Assembly (NCBI GenBank): GCA_936440205.1
Contig: OW387136.1
Coordinates: 19,502,788-19,566,787, forward strand
Direction of reading: 5' to 3'
DNA length: 64,000 bases
Origin: Lepidonotus clava
Taxonomy: Eukaryota > Annelida > Polychaeta > Phyllodocida > Polynoidae
Positions 47,296-59,700 of this stretch are shown in pieces (the stretch's first letter is position 1; each line of letters starts with the position of its first letter). A program made the position numbers and the translations under genes. The notes beneath the pieces are model-generated. The model did no database searches. It had not been told where the DNA came from and saw only the letters and a program-made list of their open reading frames with translations.

Positions 47296-47864
47296 TGATG
47301 ATGATTATTGTTGGAGCTTATGGCCCATCAGCAAGTTTTTCAGCTATAATTATCAGGACAAATTCATGTATTTTGGGTTGTATAGAATAAACTTTTTAGA
47401 AAAGGGCAAGGTATTTAAGGAATAGTGGTTGGAATCCTGTTGTAGAATACAATACCCTGATAAAAAAAAGAGATCAACTTATAATGTATCATATAAACCG
47501 TTCGGTTTATCTTTCCTGACCCCCTGTATGCATCTTAGTGAAACAATTGAATGAAAAACCTAACCAGTACATTCTAATTATATCACAGGGCAACGAGAAC
47601 CAAAACAAAATCTGCACACACACACACAACCACCAAACGAAGGGAGGTATATAAGGAGCTAACGTCAGGGATTATGTCCATAGATATTTTTATATTTTTT
47701 TCATCCAAGTATACAAAACTGTGAAAAGCCTAAAAGTTTAACCTACCGGTATACCAGCGCCACCTTAACCTTCATGGCCAAACCTCTACCACTATGTTTA
47801 AGGGGGAAACTTTCCTGTGGCGCTACCTGACGCACTAAAGGTAAAGCTTAATGCCTCCTCCACA

Positions 47865-47952
47865 GGAGGTCGGGAGTGGAGGTGGGAGGGGGGTTGTGAA
47901 ATTATCAGGTCATAGGGCGGGTTGACCGGCAGGGACACAGCAGAAGACAAGG
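47865..47952 (+). promoter_or_regulatory. Likely CRYL1 proximal promoter / 5' leader
   Basis: A GC-richer stretch directly before the CRYL1 start codon, with a GC box GGGCGGG at 47,915-47,921 and an AGGTCA nuclear-receptor half-site at about 47,907. No TATA box is seen close by, which suits a housekeeping metabolic gene. The transcription start cannot be placed. Confidence 0.45.
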
Positions 47953-50645
47953 ATGGCGGCCACTCAAAATACCACCAAAAAACAGGAGAAGGTTGCCGTC
48001 ATAGGCAGGTAAGGGGTTTATTTAGCTCATCCATCTTAACGGATTTAAGGAAACGTGAGCATATTGCATTACCATCTTTGCATTTCGAATGAGGATATTT
48101 TGTAAAACCCCGATGCTCAGATGCTGAGCAAAGCATATCAATTTGAACCAAGTGTTGACATTATAACAGCACTGGTTAACATTAAACCAACCAACTAGAA
48201 AGACTTTTTTACAAAGCTAATTATATGGAATTCTATATACGTGCATATCATAAATTAGCCCATCCAATTCACAGTTATTATACAGAATCTAGTCTCTATT
48301 ATTTTTGCAATATTAGTTCAGGGAGAGATACTGCTACCACTCGATTTTACGCTGAACCTGTTGTTTGAATGGGTCCATAAGTCCACGGGATGGAAGCTGA
48401 TAACAGAGACGGCGACAATGTGTACTTACAATTGATAGCATTGCTGTGAGGTAAAATGTTATCTAATGCAGAAGGCTGAATAATAGGTTAGAATAACTAT
48501 TTCTCAGCATGAGAGCTGCTACCTGGTAAAAATAAAAGGAGCAGCGTTGCACTGTATACATACCTTCTGAAAACGCTTTTGGGTTAATTTGTGGTTTGGG
48601 GCTGGTTATTGGGCCTCAACGTAGTAGAAGGATCTTGAGTTTCAAACAAATCTCAAACAAAACAATGTTTTTGACCTATAGCTACTCGGTCCTTGCTGAT
48701 CAGTCCTAGCAGATAAAACCTTAAAAAAAGAAGGAAAAAGAATCACAAAATGACATACTAGAAAAGTTGCATATTAATTGAGCATGCCGGTTCTGTTTCA
48801 TAAATACCAAAAACGTAAGAAATATACTGTTGCTCATAATATTAATTTTGTCACCCATATGTAAATAATCAAAGGTTATTCACAAATTATTATCCAAAAA
48901 GAAAAACATGACTCTCATTGAAATGGTGATTTCGTGGTGCAGTGTTTTTGTATAATACATCTTCATTGGCCTTTGTTCTTTCTAACAGAAAATATCATTG
49001 AACATATTATTTGTCATCTGTAAAAAATGAAACGCTGTGTCCCAGCATGTGGGATTTATGAAAGAGCCATGTCGCCCTGTCGATTCGAAGATATGCCCAT
49101 GTCCCCTGTCCCCAAGGAAGGTCTATGTCCCATGTCGAATTCCAGATCTGTGTCGCACTGTCGATTTCAAGGGTCGACAGGGTGTCCACGTTCATATAGA
49201 TTTTGTCATCACGTAGAGGCAATCAGCAAGGACTGAGTTGTTCTACACTGAAAACACGAAGTTGTGAGAGACCTCTCATGGGAACTTTAAAATTTTGCAT
49301 TATCAATATGACCCTAGGAGACTTGAAATCCATTACAACCTCACCAAATCTCATTATATTTTTTTAAAGATCTATATGAACAAAAAGATTAAAAGTATAG
49401 GGTCACCAATGAAATCAAATTCCTGGAGCCAATTGTAACATGTGCAAGTTGAGGTTTTTGTATGTTTCTTAAAAGTGTTTTCTTTCTGGGCAATTTAATG
49501 GTTTGTATAGTTAGACCAATGACATTTTTAAAATCTGAATTGGAATTTAGCTTATATAATCTACTAATGCCTGAGAAAACACTTTTTTTAGGGTTTTTCA
49601 TTTTCTCACCAGGTGGCACCATTGTGCAACATTTTAAATCTCTTTAATACTTGGTTGAAGAGGATCGATTTACTCGGTTTTCTCTGGATTTATTTAGAAA
49701 TCATGTTTTTTCTTGTACTCAAGAAGAAACTTCAAGATTTTGAAGTTCTACATTTTTACTCACCACATGACAATAGTGTAATCTGTTAGAAATCTCTATA
49801 AGTGTCCCCAGAGGTGGCTGGTTTTCGAATAATTACAACGGATTGAAATGGATTTAGCTGTAATGACTGCATTGACTTGATCTTCTTGGGATTTATGTTA
49901 GTATGACTTTCATTCTGGAAAGTTATGCGAATTGAAAGAGCAGATCTTTGATGGAGCAATTGCCTTTACATATATAATTGGGTAATATTTGTTATTATTT
50001 GTCTTCAGCGGGCTGATTGGCCGGAGCTGGGCCATGCTGTTCGCAGCTGGGGGTTACAGCGTCTCCCTGTACGACATTGACCCCAACCAGCTCAACGACG
50101 CCTTAGTCAACATCAAGGTGGGTACCTGTAAAGGGCCGGTCACTGAGAACGGCGTCTGCCAATCAAACTTACGGTAGCTACTATAATAATCGGTTATCTG
50201 ATGACATAAAATAATGCTTTTGATATGAGGTTCTGCGTCGATGCGAAATATTATGTTTCTATTATCAAATATGAATCACTCTTTAACAGTTGCTGGCTGT
50301 CAATTGAGCGAGAGCAAATACAATAATATAGCCAGCGTTTTTCCTGATTAATGTCATGTACCAGATGATAGTCTCAATATACATGTAAGCGTTAATGCAT
50401 TATCCATGTAACTGAGTAGAAATTCAGTCATATTTAGATGTAGCATAATTAATAAGACATTTCTCACTGCATAGAAAATTTCAATTTTAAATGTGAAATT
50501 AATCGTTCCATGCATTTGTGCGCAATGATTTCCAAAGCAGAAGGTTCATATCTAAGGTAATCAAGGACCAATTCTTGGCGATATGTTAAGCACTTGCATA
50601 TTATAAGAAGAAGGCCTATTTCATACAAAGCGTGTCACCTTAAGG

Positions 50646-50712
<67 letters not shown>

Positions 50713-53700
50713 GCACTAAGCAAGTCGGCGAATCGGAGTTGAAATTGCTGGAATGTACTAGCTTTATCTCGGCATACATTTTGATGCCGACTGTGTGTGG
50801 GTATGCATTGGTGACTCAGAGTTGGTCGGAGGACTGGACATTTTGGGTCGGCCAACTCCTGAACAGATTTGTATTAAGCAAGTTTGATAATTTCACACCC
50901 ATGGCCGACTTGAGTTGCATGGCTGACTCAGTCAGCTGACTCTTTACCGTCCTATAATAGCGGGTATGAGGCTTAAAGCTGTATTCCCAGGCAAGCAGCG
51001 ACGTGACAAGCACGTTCTGCGACCATATTATTTTGGTTTAGTCTGTAACCTGACAAACCTATCTGTAAAAGTTACGTTATTTTAGTAAAAGTTGAGACTT
51101 CCTAAAAAAAGAACATTATAATAACATTATATTTTAGTGAAGTTGAGACCTTACTAATATAAAAAAACATTATATCAATGTTATCATAATGTGAAAGAAC
51201 ATCACAAGAATGTCACCATAATGTCACTGTGTGACATCGCAATGTTAGGTTGTAAAGACGTCTTTTGGTGCCATCAAAATAACGTAACAATACGCAAGGC
51301 AGAACTAAACAGAACGTTATAACAACCTTATTATAACGTCATATTCTTACTTGGGTTGTCCTCCAGGTGCAGCTGGCCGACCTGGACGCCCAGGGCCTGC
51401 TGAGGGGGTCCCTCAGTGTCGACGAGCAGCACGCCCTCATCACGGGAACCAGTGACCTGGCCGACTGCGTCAAAGGGGCCATGTACCTACAGGTAATGGT
51501 ATATTCTTGTTTTCAGAAAAAAAATGACCATGTAATGTTTTTAACCTTATCGATCGGTATAATCGACTCAGAATCGGACCATAATCAAATTAGGTAATAC
51601 ACCATTGAGTAACATGCATGGATTGTTTCAACGTCTACACAATATTATATTGTCTAATCGAAGCAGGTACGATGTTGAGTTTTGTTGTAGAACCGGGTCA
51701 ACGTCTCATTAATTTTTGAGTTTTTTAAAAACTAATTTCCAAAGACTATCAAAAGTCCCTCAGGAACACACCATATAACCGGTATGATATCCACAATAAA
51801 TCTTCCAGGAATGCACCCCGGAGAAGCTAGAGTTGAAGAAAGCAGTGTTCGGTCAGATCGACGACCTGTGTTCGGACACGATCATCCTGGCCAGCTCGAC
51901 GTCGGCCATGCCCGCCTCACTCTTCACCAGCCACATCAAACACCGCCACCAGGTCATCGTCTCCCATCCCGTGAGTTTACATAATACAAGAAATACCAAA
52001 TACTTGTTTAGCGTTAATGAGTGACCCATTCCCAGTGGACCACCCTTCATGGGCGCCCCCTTGATCCGCCCTGCAGTTAATGTAATTATGATTAATTTTA
52101 TGAAAGTCACATTTAAAAATAGTTTGATATGAAGACACATTTCAGATGGTTTTTCAGAAAATGTTCCTCTCACATTAGATCAGAATGCGGGACTGTCACA
52201 TTACCTCAAACTTCACCATCAATCCATAATCTCACACCAATGATCCAGAACATTACTAAAACATTGCCTCACACTGCTCTGTACTGACGTGGGTGGCCAG
52301 TCCATATTTGAGCAGCATAGCGTGAGCTTAAAAGTGCACGTGTAAGCCAATGTTTCACTTTGACAGTAGTGAAATGAGGGAGGAGTCACGGGAAGACTCT
52401 ATGCACACGAGGATTTTCACGAAACACGAGGGTAGAGAACCACCTCGTGCATATAAAACACCATTATATGCACGAGGTGGTTATTTTGGGCACCTCCACA
52501 CACGAGATAAGAGATTGACCTCGTGCATTATCAAAAAAACAAAGTCAGTATGCACGAGGCAGGCTTGCTCTGTCTCATACCAACTCCCCCTGTCTCATAC
52601 CGTTTCCCCCTGCTTCATACCGCTTCCCCCTGTCTCAAACCGCCTCCCCCTGCATCATACCACCTCCCCCTGCATCATACCACCTCCCCCTGCATCATAC
52701 CAACTCCCCCTGTCTCATACCGTTTCCCCCTGCTTCATACCGCTTCCCCCTGTCTCAAACCGCCTCCCCCTGCATCATACCACCTCCCCCTGCCTCATAC
52801 CACCCTCCCCCTGCATCATACCACCTCCCCCTGCCTCATACCACCTCCCCCTGTCTCATACCGTTTCCCACTGCCTCATACCACCTCCCCCTGCCTCATA
52901 CCACCTCCCCCTGCCTCATACCACCTCCCCCTGCATCATACCACCTCCCCCTGCATCATACCACCTCCCCCTGCATCATACCACCTCCCCCTGCCTCATA
53001 CCGCCTCCCCCTGCCTCATACCGTTTCCCACTGCCTCATACCACCTCCCCCTGCCTCATACCACCTCCCCCTGCATCATACCACCTCCCCCTGCATCATA
53101 CCACCTCCCCCTGCCTCATACCACCTCCCCCTGTCTCATACCGTTTCCCCCTGCCTCATACCGTTTCCCCCTGCCTCATACCACCTCCCCCTGCATCATA
53201 CCACCTCCCCCTGCATCATACCACCTCCCCCTGCATCATACCACCTCCCCCTGCATCATACCAACTCCCCCTGCCTCATACCGCCTCCCCCTGCCTCATA
53301 CCGTTTCCCCCTGCCTCATACCTCCTCCCCCTGCCTCATACCGTTTCCCACTGCCTCATACCACCTCCCCCTGCCTCATACCACCTCCCCCTGCCTCATA
53401 CCACCTCCCCCTGCCTCATACCACCTCCCCCTGCATCATACCACCTCCCCCTGCATCATACCACCTCCCCCTGCATCATACCACCTCCCCCTGCCTCATA
53501 CCGCCTCCCCCTGCCTCATACCGTTTCCCACTGCCTCATACCACCTCCCCCTGCCTCATACCACCTCCCCCTGTCTCATACCACCTCCCCCTGCCTCATA
53601 CCACCTCCCCCTGCCTCATACCGCATCCCCCTGCCTCATACCACCTCCCCCTGTCTCATACCACCTCCCCCTGCCTCATACCACCCCCCTGCCTCATACC

Positions 53701-56700
53701 GCATCCCCCTGTCTCATTCACTGTTAAAACAAGTGTTTAGAGCTTTCCTAAACACTTTGGCGCATCCAGTTTTGGAACACTTTATTTCCCTAAATGTGTT
53801 TAGAATTATTAGTGTTTAGGGTTAAGTGTTTAGAAATGTTTGATGTTTAGGTGTTTACCTTGAAGTGTATATGTCTTCAATGTGTTTGTAGTCTAAATGC
53901 TTAGGATTTAATTGATGTTTAGCAAATAATTTTTTGCTTCCAAGTATTTTTACTAAATGACATTTAAGTCAATAAAACCAATTTCATGTTTAGAAGAAGA
54001 AAGTGTTTAGGTATTAAAAACTTGTGTTCATATTCCAAACATATCTGATCCAAATATATCTAGTCCAAACGACATTCTGAGTGTTCATAAATCATTCATT
54101 TTATCCTGTGGGAGGGGAGGGGGGCTAGGATTTTGGGAAGAGAAAATTTCATAAAGTCCAGACGATATTGTAGGTGTTCATAAAACATTCATTTGATCAT
54201 ATTGGGGGTGGGGGGGGGTTCGGATATTTTAGAAGGGGCTTTGTCCTAGGGGGGCTTTGTCCTAGGGGGGGTTTGTCCTAGGGGGAGTTCCTTCTAACTC
54301 CCTATGTACCCACCTTCCCCCTCACCTGATCCCCTTCTAACTCCCATGAGCCCTCATCTCCCCATGTCGTCCCCATATCAACCCCTGTCAGCCCTCATCT
54401 CTCCCAGACGGCCCTCATTTCTCTGTGTTGTTCCCATATCAATCCCCGCTGGCCCTCAACTCTCGCTGTCAACCCTCATCTCCACCTGTCAACCCTCTTC
54501 TCACCCTGTTGGCAGACATCTCTGTGTTGTTCCCATGTCAACCCCTGTTGACCTTTATCTTCCCCTATCAACCCTCATCTACCCCAGTTGGCCATGCTTG
54601 CAATATTAACCTCATATCAAATCTGGTCAGGCCTGTCTCAACCCCTGTCAACTCAACTACCCCTGTTGACATTCATCTTCCCCTTCCGGAACTTATTTAC
54701 CACTGTCGGCCCTCATCTTCCCCTTTCAGCCCTCATCTACCCCTGTCGGCCCTCATCTTCCCCTTTCAGCCCTCATCTACCCCTTTCAGCCCTCATCTAC
54801 CCCATGTCAGCCCTCATCTTCCCCTTTCAGCCCTCATCTACCCCTGTCAGCCCTCATCTTCCCCTGTCAGCCCTCATCTACCCATGTCAGCCCTCATCTC
54901 CCCCTGTCAGCCCTCATCTCCACATGTCAGCCCTCATCTCCCCCATGTCAGCCCTCATCTCCCCATGTCAGCCCTCATCTCCACATGTCAGCCCTCATCT
55001 CCCCCATGTCAGCCCTCATCTACCCCTGTCAGCCCCTATCTTCCCCCTGTAAGCCCTCATCTCCCCATGTCAGCCCTCATCTCCCCATGTCAGCCCTCAT
55101 TTCCCCATGTCAGCCCTCATCTTCCCCATGTCAGCCCTCATCTTCCCCTTTCAGCCCTCATCTACCCCATGTCAGCCCTCATCTTCCCCTGTCAGCCCTA
55201 ATCTTCCAACTGTCACCCCTCATCTACCCCTGTTAGCCCTCATCTTCCCCTTTCAGCCCTCATCTACCCCTGTCAGCTCTCATCTACCCCTGTCAGCCCT
55301 CATCTACCCCTGTCAGCACTCATCTACCCCTGTCAGCACTCATTTACCGCTGTCAGCCCTCATCTTTCCCATTTCAGCCCTCATTTACCCCTGTCAGCCA
55401 TAATCTCCTTATGTCAGCCCCATATCAACCCTCCTCAACCCTCATCCCCTGCTGTTGCCCCTCATCTCACATTGTTGGCCCATATTTCTCTGTGTTGTTA
55501 CCATATCAAACCCTGACACCCTACAAATGCCCCCTGTAAGCCCTCATCTCCCCATGTCATCCCAATATCAACCTCTATCAGCCCTCATCTCTCCCTGTTG
55601 GCCCTCAACTCTCTGTGTTGTTCCCATGTCAACCCCTGTTGACCCTTATCTCCCCCTGTCAAACCTCATATCCCTTGGTTGGCCCTGATCTTTCCCTGTC
55701 GGCCCTCATGTCCCCCTGTCAGCACTTAACCATGTACCTCCCTCACTGTCCCACCCTGTGAACATCTATGTACCTCACTCATTGTCCCACCCTGTGACCA
55801 TCTCTGTACCTCCCTCACTGTCCTATCCTGTGACCAACCATGTACCTACCTACTTGTCCCACCCTGTGACCAACCATGTTCCTCCCTACTTGTCCCACCC
55901 TGTGACCAACCATGTTCCTCCTACCTTCTCCCACCCTGTTACCATCCATGTATCTCTTTCACTGTCCCACTCTGTGACCAACCATGTACCTCTCCAACTG
56001 ACCTTACTGTCCCACCCTGTTATCATCCATGTATCTCTTTCACTGTCCCACTCTGTGACCAACCATGTACCTCTCCAACTGACCCACCCTGTGACCAACC
56101 ATGTACCTCCCTAGGCCTACTTGTCCCTCCCTGTGACCAACCATGTACCTCCCTCCCTGTCCCACCCTGTGACCAACCATGTACCTCCCTCACTGTCCCA
56201 CCCTGTGACCAACCATGTACCTCCCTAGGCCTACTTGTCCCACCCTGTGACCAACCATGTACCTCTCTCACAGTCCCACCTCGTGACCAACCATGTACCT
56301 CCCTCACTGTCCCACCCTTTGACCAAACATATACCTCCCTCGCTGTCCCACCCTTTGACCAAACATGTACCTCTCCAACTGACCAACCCAGTGACCAACC
56401 ATGTACCTCCCTCACTGTCCCACCCTGTGACCAACCATGTACCTCTCCAACTGACCCACCCTGTGACCAACCATGTACCTCTCCAACTGACCCACCCTGT
56501 GACCAACCATGTACCTCCCTAGGCCTACTTGTCCCTCCCTGTGACCAACCATGTACCTCCCTCACTGTCCCACCCTGTGACCAACCATGTACCTCCCTCA
56601 CTGTCCCACCCTGTGACCAACCATGTACCTCCCTAGGCCTACTTGTCCCACCCTGTGACCAACCATGTACCTCCCTCACTGTCCCACCCTGTGACCAAAC

Positions 56701-59700
56701 ATGTACCTCCCTCGCTGTCCCACCCTGTGACCAACCATGTACCTATCCAACTGACCCACCCTGTGACCAACCATGTACCTCTCCAACTAACCCACCCTGT
56801 GACCAACCATGTACCTCCCTAGGCCTACTCGTCCCACCCTGTGACCAACCATATACCTCCCTCACTGTCCCACCCTGTGACCAACCATGTACCTCCAGTG
56901 TTCGAAATTAACGTTATGATTCATGCGCCTGCCGGGTGCATTATATGATAAAAGTATGCACCCGGGACCTTGTCCATGCACTCCCCTCACATGGATATGA
57001 TGAACACCTGAAAAAATGTGCGCATCCCGGGCGCAGATTGCTGAAAATCGTGCACCCGGCCGCGGAAATGTGCGCGCCGGGCGCAGGGCGCACCCTTGAT
57101 TTCGAACACTGACCTCCCTCATTGTCCCACCCTTCGACCAACCATGTACCTCTCCAACTGTCCCACCCTGTGACCAACCATGTACCTCCCTAGGCCTACT
57201 TGTCCCACCCTGTGACCAACCATGTACCTCCCTCACTGTCCCACCCTGTGACCAACCATGTACCTCCCTCATTGTCCCACCCTGTGACCAACCATGTACA
57301 TCCCTCACTGTCCCACCCTGTGACCAACCATGTACATCACTCACTGTCCCACCCTGTGACCAACCATGTACCTCTCCAACTAACCCACCCTGTGACCAAC
57401 CATGTTCCTCCCTAGGCCTATTCGTCCCACCCTGTGACCAACCATGTACCTCCCTCACTGTCCCACCCTGTGACCAACCATTTACCTCCCTCATTGTCCC
57501 ACCCTTCGACCAACCATGTACCTCTCCAACTGACCCATCCTGTGACCAACCATGTACCTCCCTAGGCCTTCTTGTCCCACCCTGTGACCAACCATGTACC
57601 TCCCTCACTGTCCCACCCTGTGACCAACCATGTACCTCCCTCACTGTCCCACCCTGTGACCAACCATGTACCTCCCTAGGCCTACTTGTCCCACCCTGTG
57701 ACCAACCATGTACCTCTCTTACAGTCCCACCTTGTGACCAACCATGTACCTCCCTCACTGTCCCACCCTGTGACCAACCATGTACCTCCCTCAATGTCCC
57801 ACCCTTTGACCAAACATGTACCTCCCTCGCTGTCCCACCCTTTGACCAAACATGTACCTCTCCAACTGACCAACCCAGTGACCAACCATGTACCTCCCTC
57901 ACTGTCCCACCCTGTGACCAACCATGTACCTCTCGAACTAACCCACCCTGTGACCAACCATGTACCTCCCTACACCTACTCGTCCCACCCTGTGACCAAC
58001 CATATACCTCCCTCACTGTCCCACCCTGTGACCAACCATGTACCTCCAGTGTTCGAAATTAACGTTATGATTCATGCGCCTGCCGGGTGCTTTATATGAT
58101 AAAAGTATATACCCGGGACCTTGTCCATGCACTCCCCTCATATAGATATGATAAACACCTGAAAAAATGTGCGCATCCCGGGCTCAGATTGCTGAAAATC
58201 GTGCACCCGGCCGCGGAAATGTGCGCGCCGGGCGCAGGGCGCACCCTTAATTTCGAACACTGACCTCCCTAATTGTCCCATCCTTCGACCAACCATGTAC
58301 CTCTCCAACTGACCCACCCTGTGACCAACCATGTATGTCCCTCACTGTCCCACCCTGTGACCAACCATGTACCTCTCCAACTGACCAACCCAGTGACCAA
58401 CCATGTACCTTCCTCACTGTCCCACCCTGTGACCAACCATGTACCTCTCCAACTGACCCACCCTGTGACCAACCATGTACCTCCCTAGGCCTACTCGTCC
58501 CACCCTGTGACCAACCATGTACCTCCCTCACTGTCCCACCCTGTGAACAACCATGTACATCCCTCACTGTCCCACCCTGTGACCAAACATGTACCTCTCC
58601 AACTAACCCACCCTGTGACCAACCATGTACCTCCCTCATTGTCCCACCCTGTGACCAACCATGTACCTCCCTCACTGTCCCACCCTGTGACCAACCATGT
58701 ACCTCCCTCGCTGTCCCACCCTTTGACCAAACATGTACCTCTCCAACTAACCCACCCTGTGACCAACCATGTACCTCCCTCATTGTCCCACCCTGTGACC
58801 AACCATGTACCTCCCTCATTGTCCCACCCTTCGACCAACCATGTACCTCTCCAACTGACCCACCCTGTGACCAACCATGTATGTCCCTCACTGTCCCACC
58901 CTGTGACCAACCATGTACCTCTCCAACTGACCAACCCAGTGACCAACCATGTACCTTCCTCACTGTCCCACCCTGTGACCAACCATGTACCTCTCCAACT
59001 GACCCACCCTGTGACCAACCATGTACCTCCCTAGGCCTACTCGTCCCACCCTGTGACCAACCATGTACCTCCCTCACTGTCCCACCCTGTGAACAACCAT
59101 GTACATCCCTCACTGTCCCACCCTGTGACCAACCATGTACCTCTCCAACTAACCCACCCTGTGACCAACCATGTACCTACCTCATTGTCCCACACTGTGA
59201 CCAACCATGTACCTCCCTCACTGTCCCACCCTGTGAACAACCATGTACATCCCTCACTGTCCCACCCTCTGACCAACCATGTACCTCCCTCACTGTCCCA
59301 CCCTGTGACCAACCATGTACCTCCCTCATTGTCCCACCCTTCGACCAACCATGTACCTCTCCAACTGACCCATCCTGTGACCAACCATGTACCTCCCTAG
59401 GCCTACTTGTCCCACCCTGTGACCAACCATGTACCTCCCTCGCTGTCCCACCCTGTGACCAACCATGTACCTCCCTCGCTGTCCCACCCTTTGACCAAAC
59501 ATGTACCTCTCCAACTAACCCACCCTGTGACCAACCGTGTACCTCCCTCATTGTCCCACCCTGTGACCAACCATGTACCTCTCCAACTGACCCACCCTGT
59601 GACCAACCATGTATGTCCCTCACTGTCCCACCCTGTGACCAACCATGTACCTCTCCAACTGACCTACCCAGTGACCAACCATGTACCTCCCATACTGTCC

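Larger units (their letters stand above)
50118..51366 (+). other. CRYL1: CRYL1 intron 2
   Basis: 1.25 kb with GTGGGT donor and CTCCAG acceptor. Contains a long TA dinucleotide run and, at its 3' end, family M copy 3. GTGCAG just inside exon 3 could act as an alternative acceptor; the first acceptor is chosen because it keeps the family length. Confidence 0.85.

Noticed and set aside
52350-53819. 489- and 405-codon proline/histidine-rich open frames
   Set aside because: They are translations of a 20-bp tandem repeat in several frames. The repeat cycles through all frames without stops, and the region lies inside a CRYL1 intron.
54425-55201. 258-codon proline/serine-rich open frame
   Set aside because: Produced by the second 20-bp minisatellite; no domain and no start context.
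56862-58016. 384-codon minus-strand frame of [12 protein letters not shown] repeats
   Set aside because: Mirror image of the 36-bp array and runs through an inserted MITE. No independent evidence of a gene.
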